Source of the DNA: JABDJZ01 sp047611125
Lineage (GTDB): Bacteria > Bacteroidota > Rhodothermia > Rhodothermales > UBA10348
DNA length: 11,408 bases
NCBI GenBank assembly: GCA_047611125.1
Contig: JBLFXH010000097.1
Span: 1 to 11,408, forward strand
Reading direction: 5' to 3'
This document shows positions 7,073 through 11,408 of the stretch, in pieces. Both the position numbers and the translations under genes were made by a program. Below the pieces are notes generated by a model that was given only the letters and a program-made list of their open reading frames with translations, did no database searches and was not told where the DNA came from. Every line of letters starts with the position of its first letter. Positions within the stretch are counted from its first letter, which is position 1.

Positions 7073-9597
7073 TGATCAAGTGGGTTTTGAGCATGGCCTG
7101 GCGCGACAGCCGCGGCAGTCGCAAGCGGATGGCGCTGTTTGTGGGTTCGATGGTCCTGGGCGTCGCAGCTCTGGTGGCCATCAATTCATTCGGCGCCAAC
7201 CTCCGTCAGGCCATAGATGAGCAGGCCAAGACCCTGCTCGGCGCAGACATGTCGCTGGAGAGCAGCGCGCCTTTCCCGGACTCTGTGGAGGTAATGATCG
7301 CGGACATCGGCGGCGAGCAGTCCAGACGCACCTCCTTCTCGTCCATGGCACGCTTCCCTCGCGTGGACGGCGTCCGGCTATCCACAATTCGCGCTCAGGA
7401 CGGTGTCTATCCCTGGTACGGCGAGGTGGAGACTGACCCGCCAGCAGCCGCAGATGATTGGGTAGCGCGCGGCCGAGCTCTGGTCGACCAGACCCTCATG
7501 CGTCAGTTTGAGCTCACTCCGGGCGATTCTGTCTACGTCGGCGGCAGGGGATATACCATCGCCGGGACGCTCCTTCAGACCCCTCGCGAATCGGCAGCCT
7601 CGGGGCTGTTTTCGCCGCGCATCTATGTACCGCTGGCCGGGCTGGATTCCACGCTGCTCAGCTTCGGCAGTATGGCCGACTACGAGGTATATTTCCGTTT
7701 CACGGACGGCCGCGATTTCGAGGCCATGGCCGATTCCCTTCGGCCGCTGCTCAGACCAGCACGCATTGGCGTAGATACGGTCATCGAAGAGCGGGACAAC
7801 TGGGACCGGAATCTCACGAATCTGTACCGCTTCCTGAGTCTGGTGGGCTTTGTGGCCCTTCTCTTGGGGAGCCTGGGCGTAGCCTCGGCCGTGCACGTCT
7901 ACATCAGCCAGCGCATTGACACCGTGGCTACGCTCCGCTGCTTCGGCGCGACAGCAGGCGCGACGCTCGCTGTGTATGCCGTTCAGGCACTTGGCATGGG
8001 TCTGGTCGGCGCAGCAGGAGGGGCCCTCGTGGGAATAGGCATCCAGCTGGCCGTACCTCTAGTGCTGGCGGATGCTTTGCCAGTGGATGTTTCCTTTTCC
8101 CTGTCGCCCGGCGCCATCCTGCTCGGTGCGGGTATCGGTGTGGGAGTGACGGTGCTCTTTGCCCTCCTGCCGCTCCTGGCGGTCCGGAGGATATCCCCGC
8201 TTCGTGCTATCCGTTCTCAGGTCGATCAAGAGGAGGGAGAGAAGGCCGATTGGATGACCTGGGGGGTTCGGGCATTGGTCGTCCTTGGCGTGGTCGTGTT
8301 CTCAGTCATCCAGGCACCAAGCGTGCAGTTTGGCCTGGCCTACGCCGCTGCGATTGCCGTCGTATTCGGCGCCTTGGCATTGCTGGCGCGGCTCCTTATC
8401 TGGATGGTTCGGCGCCTTAGGCAGCAGTCATTGCCCTACGTGGTTCGGCAGGGCCTGGCCAACCTGCACCGACCTAACAACCAGACGCTGCTCTTGACGC
8501 TGGCGCTTGGCCTGGGAACGTTCCTCATCGGGACCATGATGATCACGGAGCGCACGCTGCTGGATCAGGTGGACCTGTCCGGCAGGGCAGGGTCCGCGAA
8601 CCTCGTGTTTTTCGACATCCAATCTGATCAGGTCGATGGCGTTCGGCAGGCCTTGGACGAGGCGCAGGTACCGGTGGTGGATCAGGTCCCCATTGTGACC
8701 ATGCGCATGGAGTCCGTCAAGGGAGAAAGCGTTCGGAGCATCCGCCAGGACAGTACTCGGCAGGGCCCAAGATGGCCATTCACCCGCGAGTATCGCAGCA
8801 GCTACCGGGACTACCTTTCCGACTCCGAGACCCTGGTGGAGGGCGAAATGACAGACTCCGTGGCTCTGTCGGACGGCGCTATCCCCATTTCAGTGGAGCA
8901 GGATCTGGCGGCCGACCTGGATGTGGCGATCGGCGACACGATTGTCTGGAACGTGCAGGGACTCATGATGCCTACTGTCATCGGGAGCATCAGAGAGGTC
9001 GATTGGCGCCGCGTACAGACCAACTTCTTCTTCGTCTTTCCCAAGGGCGTCCTGGAGAGCGCACCTCAGTTTGTGGTCATACTCGCCAGAAGCCCGGACG
9101 ACGCTGCGGCTGGACGGGCTCAGAGTGCCGTCTCGCGACGTTACGCTAATGTTTCGGCGATTGATGTCTCGTTGGTCCTCACCGTCTTCGATGCCATTTT
9201 CTCCCGCATAGCGTTTGTCATCCGGTTCATGGCGTTGTTCTCGGTGTTGACCGGCTTCATTGTCCTGTTTGGTGCGGTAGTGATCAGCCGAATCCAGCGC
9301 ATTGCCGAAACCGTTCTGCTCAAAACGCTGGGTGCCTCGCAGGCACAGGTGATGCGAATCATGTTGGTGGAGTACATCGCCCTGGGAGTGTTGGCATCAC
9401 TGACAGGCCTTGGGTTGGCACTGGCCTCGGGCTGGGCCCTAGCGCGGTTCGTCTTCCAGGCCCCGCTTTCTACCGGAGGGCCGGGCCTCTTGCTGATTAC
9501 TGTTGGCGTTGTCTTTCTGGTTGTCCTCATTGGACTGGTGAGCAGTCGGGGTGTCTATCGCCGGTCTGCGCTCGAAGTACTTCGGGAGGAGGGCTGA
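7072..9597 (+). CDS. ybbP: FtsX-type ABC transporter permease (YbbP-like)
   Basis: The 841-residue membrane protein is the permease partner of YbbA. An N-terminal helix (about 20-40) is followed by a large periplasmic domain (about 45-245), then a first FtsX block with three helices (about 252-272, 300-332, 346-370) ending in V-R-R-I-S-P-L-R-A-I. Next come paired helices (about 398-413 and 420-446) and another at about 472-491. A second periplasmic domain spans about 500-705, and the second FtsX block with three helices (about 715-738, 762-792, 804-825) ends in S-A-L-E-V-L-R. The double-FtsX, roughly ten-helix layout and size match E. coli YbbP (about 800 residues). The stretch R-E-V-D-W-R-R-V-Q-T-N-F-F at 641-653 is, as I remember, typical of this group. 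With TesA, a role in extracting or passing on hydrophobic or lipid molecules is likely; the substrate cannot be read from sequence. Confidence 0.9.
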   Translation: MIKWVLSMAWRDSRGSRKRMALFVGSMVLGVAALVAINSFGANLRQAIDEQAKTLLGADMSLESSAPFPDSVEVMIADIGGEQSRRTSFSSMARFPRVDGVRLSTIRAQDGVYPWYGEVETDPPAAADDWVARGRALVDQTLMRQFELTPGDSVYVGGRGYTIAGTLLQTPRESAASGLFSPRIYVPLAGLDSTLLSFGSMADYEVYFRFTDGRDFEAMADSLRPLLRPARIGVDTVIEERDNWDRNLTNLYRFLSLVGFVALLLGSLGVASAVHVYISQRIDTVATLRCFGATAGATLAVYAVQALGMGLVGAAGGALVGIGIQLAVPLVLADALPVDVSFSLSPGAILLGAGIGVGVTVLFALLPLLAVRRISPLRAIRSQVDQEEGEKADWMTWGVRALVVLGVVVFSVIQAPSVQFGLAYAAAIAVVFGALALLARLLIWMVRRLRQQSLPYVVRQGLANLHRPNNQTLLLTLALGLGTFLIGTMMITERTLLDQVDLSGRAGSANLVFFDIQSDQVDGVRQALDEAQVPVVDQVPIVTMRMESVKGESVRSIRQDSTRQGPRWPFTREYRSSYRDYLSDSETLVEGEMTDSVALSDGAIPISVEQDLAADLDVAIGDTIVWNVQGLMMPTVIGSIREVDWRRVQTNFFFVFPKGVLESAPQFVVILARSPDDAAAGRAQSAVSRRYANVSAIDVSLVLTVFDAIFSRIAFVIRFMALFSVLTGFIVLFGAVVISRIQRIAETVLLKTLGASQAQVMRIMLVEYIALGVLASLTGLGLALASGWALARFVFQAPLSTGGPGLLLITVGVVFLVVLIGLVSSRGVYRRSALEVLREEG
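9585..9592 (+). promoter_or_regulatory. Strong Shine-Dalgarno-like sequence before yggS
   Basis: GGAGGAGG ends 4 bases before the yggS ATG at 9597, with a GGAGG core 7 bases away. It is by far the best ribosome binding match in the window and lies inside the last codons of ybbP (Glu-Glu-Gly). It fixes the yggS start at 9597 and suggests that yggS translation is coupled to, or reinforced beyond, that of ybbP. Confidence 0.5.
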
Positions 9598-10292
9598 TGT
9601 CTATCGCCGAGAACCTTGTTTCCGTCCAGCAGCGGGTGGATAGTGCCTGCGAGCGAAGCGGACGAGACCCTGGGGATGTGCGACTCGTCGGCGTTTCCAA
9701 GACGTTCCCGTTAGCCACCCTCCAGGCGGCAGCGGACGCCGGGCTCCGGGTGTTTGGCGAAAATAAGGCCCAGGAAATCGCCTCCAAGCGATCGGAGTGG
9801 TCCGCTGCACCTGCAGAACTGGAGTGGCACTTCATCGGCCATCTTCAGCGCAACAAGTCGCGCCTCATTGCCGAGCACGCCAACGTGTTTCATGCCTTGG
9901 ACAGCTCCCGGCTGGCTAGAGCGCTGAACTCCCACTGCGGTGAGCTGGGCCGGCGACTGGTCTGCTTCCTGCAGGTCAATGTCTCCGGTGAGGACTCCAA
10001 GTTTGGTGTGGCGCCTTCTGCGCTCGGTGATCTTCTAGATGCGGTATCGGACTTCGAGCACTTGGACGTGACAGGACTCATGACCCTAGCCGCTCCCGTT
10101 TCAAATCCAGAAGACGTTCGACCGCAGTTCGCCCTCCTCCGGGATCTGGCCCAGAAGCACTCGAAGGAGGCAGGCCCTCAGCTGGCCCATTTGTCGATGG
10201 GAATGAGCGGCGATTTCGAGATAGCTGTTGAAGAAGGCGCAACGCACGTGCGGGTGGGAAGCGCTATCTTCGGCTACAGATCGTATCCGTAG
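9597..10292 (+). CDS. yggS: PLP homeostasis protein, YggS/PROSC/YlmE family
   Basis: The 231-residue cytoplasmic protein binds pyridoxal 5'-phosphate on a TIM-barrel like that of alanine racemase but has no known catalytic activity; family members keep PLP and amino acid balance. It is full length. The PLP lysine is Lys35 in G-V-S-K-T-F-P. Other family blocks are F-G-E-N-K-A-Q-E at 53-60, W-H-F-I-G-H-L-Q-R-N-K at 77-87, V-N-V-S-G-E-D-S-K-F-G at 127-137, L-S-M-G-M-S-G-D-F at 199-207 (phosphate binding) and R-V-G-S-A-I-F-G at 219-226. Its ATG overlaps the ybbP stop (TGATG), so it is co-transcribed with the exporter. Downstream are a small membrane protein and divIVA, an order that recalls ylmE-sepF-ylmG-ylmH-divIVA of Bacillus. 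Confidence 0.93.
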   Translation: MSIAENLVSVQQRVDSACERSGRDPGDVRLVGVSKTFPLATLQAAADAGLRVFGENKAQEIASKRSEWSAAPAELEWHFIGHLQRNKSRLIAEHANVFHALDSSRLARALNSHCGELGRRLVCFLQVNVSGEDSKFGVAPSALGDLLDAVSDFEHLDVTGLMTLAAPVSNPEDVRPQFALLRDLAQKHSKEAGPQLAHLSMGMSGDFEIAVEEGATHVRVGSAIFGYRSYP

Positions 10293-10297
10293 CGGCA

Positions 10298-10597
10298 ATG
10301 ATGTTTCTTTTCCTGGGAGTTGCCATCGGCGTACTGGTGATGGGCCTTTTGCGGGCCTGGACGCGGTATGAGGCTGGCAGCATGGCAGCGTTCCGTGACG
10401 AGGCCACCCAAATGAGGGAAGCGATCCAGACGCTGACCCAGCGGGTCGAGTCGCTGGAGACCATTGCTGTCGCAGAAACCTCCACCGGCAGGCTCGATTT
10501 GTCTCCACTCTCCGATCAGCCCCTCTCTGATCCTGCGGCCGATGCCGAGCCAGATCTGAGCCGTCGGCAGTCCAAACCTCAGAGCCAGGCCCCATGA
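10298..10597 (+). CDS. Small single-pass membrane protein with coiled coil, PspB-like
   Basis: The 99-residue product is not a protein I can name. Residues about 2-19 form one hydrophobic segment. Residues about 28-58 look like a coiled coil with hydrophobic heptad positions, and the stretch M-R-E-A-I-Q-T-L-T-Q-R-V-E-S-L-E at 38-53 resembles the C-terminal half of phage-shock protein PspB. Residues 62-99 are a polar, Pro/Ser/Asp-rich tail with a near-repeat P-L-S-D-Q / P-L-S-D-P. The gene starts 5 bases after yggS, and its stop overlaps the divIVA start (ATGA), which supports a real gene. A second ATG directly follows the first, at 10301. Its position between yggS and divIVA suggests a role at the envelope or in division; this is inference. 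One predicted helix argues against YlmG/YggT, which has two. Confidence 0.75.
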   Translation: MMFLFLGVAIGVLVMGLLRAWTRYEAGSMAAFRDEATQMREAIQTLTQRVESLETIAVAETSTGRLDLSPLSDQPLSDPAADAEPDLSRRQSKPQSQAP

Positions 10598-11408
10598 AGC
10601 TATCCGCACTCGAGATCCGTAAGCATGAGTTCGCGCGAGCCTTCCGCGGATACGATGCCGAAGAGGTGGATGCCTTCCTGAATATGGTTGCCCAGCATTG
10701 GCAAACCGCGAGCCAGGACACGGCGCGTCTGGAGGAGCGTTTGGAGGAGCAAACGCTCAGGGTGAAACACTACATGAAGGTGGAAGAGGCGCTCGAGGCC
10801 GCTATGGACAATGTTAAGACGTTGTCCAAGACTAAACTCGAGGAGGCCACTACAGAGGCGGACGAGCGCGTACAGAGTGCCAAGGAGCAAGCCGAGGGCA
10901 CGGTGAGCGCGGCTGAAGCGAAGGCTGCGGACGCCGTGCAGGCCGCCGAGAGTCAGGCCGCCGAGACGGTCCGGGCCGCAAATGAGCGCGCAAATGCCGT
11001 TCTGAGTGACGCACGCGCTCAGCTGGCGGAGATAACATCATTGGCTGAGGCTGTCAGGCGTTCCGCGACCGAAGACCTGGAAGGCCTGGAATCAGAGCGC
11101 CAGGGCCTGTTGACCAGTTTGAAAGAACTGATGGAGGGTGGTCTGGCGTCAGTCAGCTCCCACGAGAACGCCCCGCCCCGACCACAACGGAGGGACTTCG
11201 AAGAGGCCGCGCCCTTCGTCCCTATTGAGGCACTCCACCAGTCCAAAACGATGGCTGCGTTGCCTTCCGAACCAACAGCATCTTCCGAACCAACAGCATC
11301 TTCCGAACCAACAGCATCTTCCGGACCGAAGGTGCTCCGGCTGGATGATCCGGATCGCCCAGCGGTAACTGACCAGGACTCCGACCATACGGGTCAGGCA
11401 GGGGACGA
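10594..11408 (+). CDS. DivIVA-domain protein (3' end outside window)
   Basis: The frame opens at ATG 10594, overlapping the previous stop by 4 bases, and stays open for 271 codons to the right edge. The N-terminus is a DivIVA domain: L-S-A-L-E-I-R-K-H-E-F at 3-13, then F-R-G-Y-D-A-E-E-V-D-A-F-L at 17-29. F-R-G-Y-D and the flanking hydrophobic residues match the membrane-binding crossed-loop motif of DivIVA/GpsB. Residues about 40-182 are a long, Ala/Glu-rich coiled coil. After about 185 the chain becomes disordered and rich in Pro, Ser and acidic residues, and contains three exact copies of S-E-P-T-A-S (225-242). DivIVA proteins gather at curved membrane, at poles or division sites, and recruit partners. 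In FCB bacteria such proteins are common but poorly studied, so the partner and exact role are unknown. yggS two genes upstream supports a division or cell-shape context. Confidence 0.88.
   Translation, partial: MKLSALEIRKHEFARAFRGYDAEEVDAFLNMVAQHWQTASQDTARLEERLEEQTLRVKHYMKVEEALEAAMDNVKTLSKTKLEEATTEADERVQSAKEQAEGTVSAAEAKAADAVQAAESQAAETVRAANERANAVLSDARAQLAEITSLAEAVRRSATEDLEGLESERQGLLTSLKELMEGGLASVSSHENAPPRPQRRDFEEAAPFVPIEALHQSKTMAALPSEPTASSEPTASSEPTASSGPKVLRLDDPDRPAVTDQDSDHTGQAGD
11266..11319 (+). repeat. Three exact 18-base tandem repeats inside the DivIVA-like gene
   Basis: The unit TCCGAACCAACAGCATCT occurs three times head to tail (11266-11283, 11284-11301, 11302-11319) without a mismatch, then decays into TCCGGACCG. 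It is in frame and encodes S-E-P-T-A-S three times in the disordered region of the protein. The perfect identity, including third codon positions, suggests recent slippage expansion, and copy number may vary between strains. Confidence 0.9.

Noticed and set aside
7378..7896. 172-codon open frame on the - strand within ybbP
   Set aside because: Antisense to a well-supported permease domain, with no recognisable motif and no start signal.

Overview
The window is dense, ordinary-looking bacterial chromosome of roughly 60% GC (estimated by eye). It holds eleven protein-coding genes, two of them cut by the window edges. The longest non-coding gap is 87 bases, between serC and pntAA. I see no RNA gene, insertion sequence, CRISPR array or phage gene. 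The gene set points to a diderm of the Bacteroidota/Rhodothermota side (FCB group), with Rhodothermia as my best guess. The reasons are a DUF1015-serA-serC cluster, a three-gene transhydrogenase, a DivIVA-type protein next to yggS in an organism that also has a lipoprotein TesA and a YbbAP-type exporter, and start codons that mostly lack a Shine-Dalgarno sequence. This placement is inferred from gene content, not from a search.

Left part (1-2621, + strand): the end of a DUF1015 gene, then serA (D-3-phosphoglycerate dehydrogenase) and serC (phosphoserine aminotransferase, GTG start). The gaps are about 30 bases, so this looks like one serine-biosynthesis operon covering the first two steps from 3-phosphoglycerate to phosphoserine.

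Middle part (2709-5556, + strand): pntAA, pntAB and pntB, the three subunits of the proton-translocating NAD(P)+ transhydrogenase, separated by 6-7 bases. An 87-base gap with a possible promoter and a nested inverted repeat separates them from serC. The membrane domain lacks a histidine at both positions where one has been linked to proton transfer in studied enzymes.

Right part: tesA, a lipoprotein SGNH hydrolase on the - strand (5553-6326), meets pntB tail to tail with both stop codons inside one CTAG. Reading away from tesA on the + strand are ybbA (ABC ATPase), ybbP (FtsX-type permease), yggS (PLP homeostasis protein), a small single-pass PspB-like membrane protein and a DivIVA-domain protein that runs off the right edge. 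ybbA/ybbP, ybbP/yggS and the small protein/divIVA overlap by 1-4 bases, so the series is probably co-transcribed. tesA-ybbA-ybbP is the known lipid-hydrolase/exporter neighbourhood. yggS followed by a small membrane gene and divIVA recalls the ylm/divIVA division cluster of Gram-positive bacteria.

I found no clearly new system. The points most worth a second look are the histidine-free transhydrogenase membrane domain, the small membrane protein between yggS and divIVA, and an exact 18-base triplicated repeat inside divIVA.
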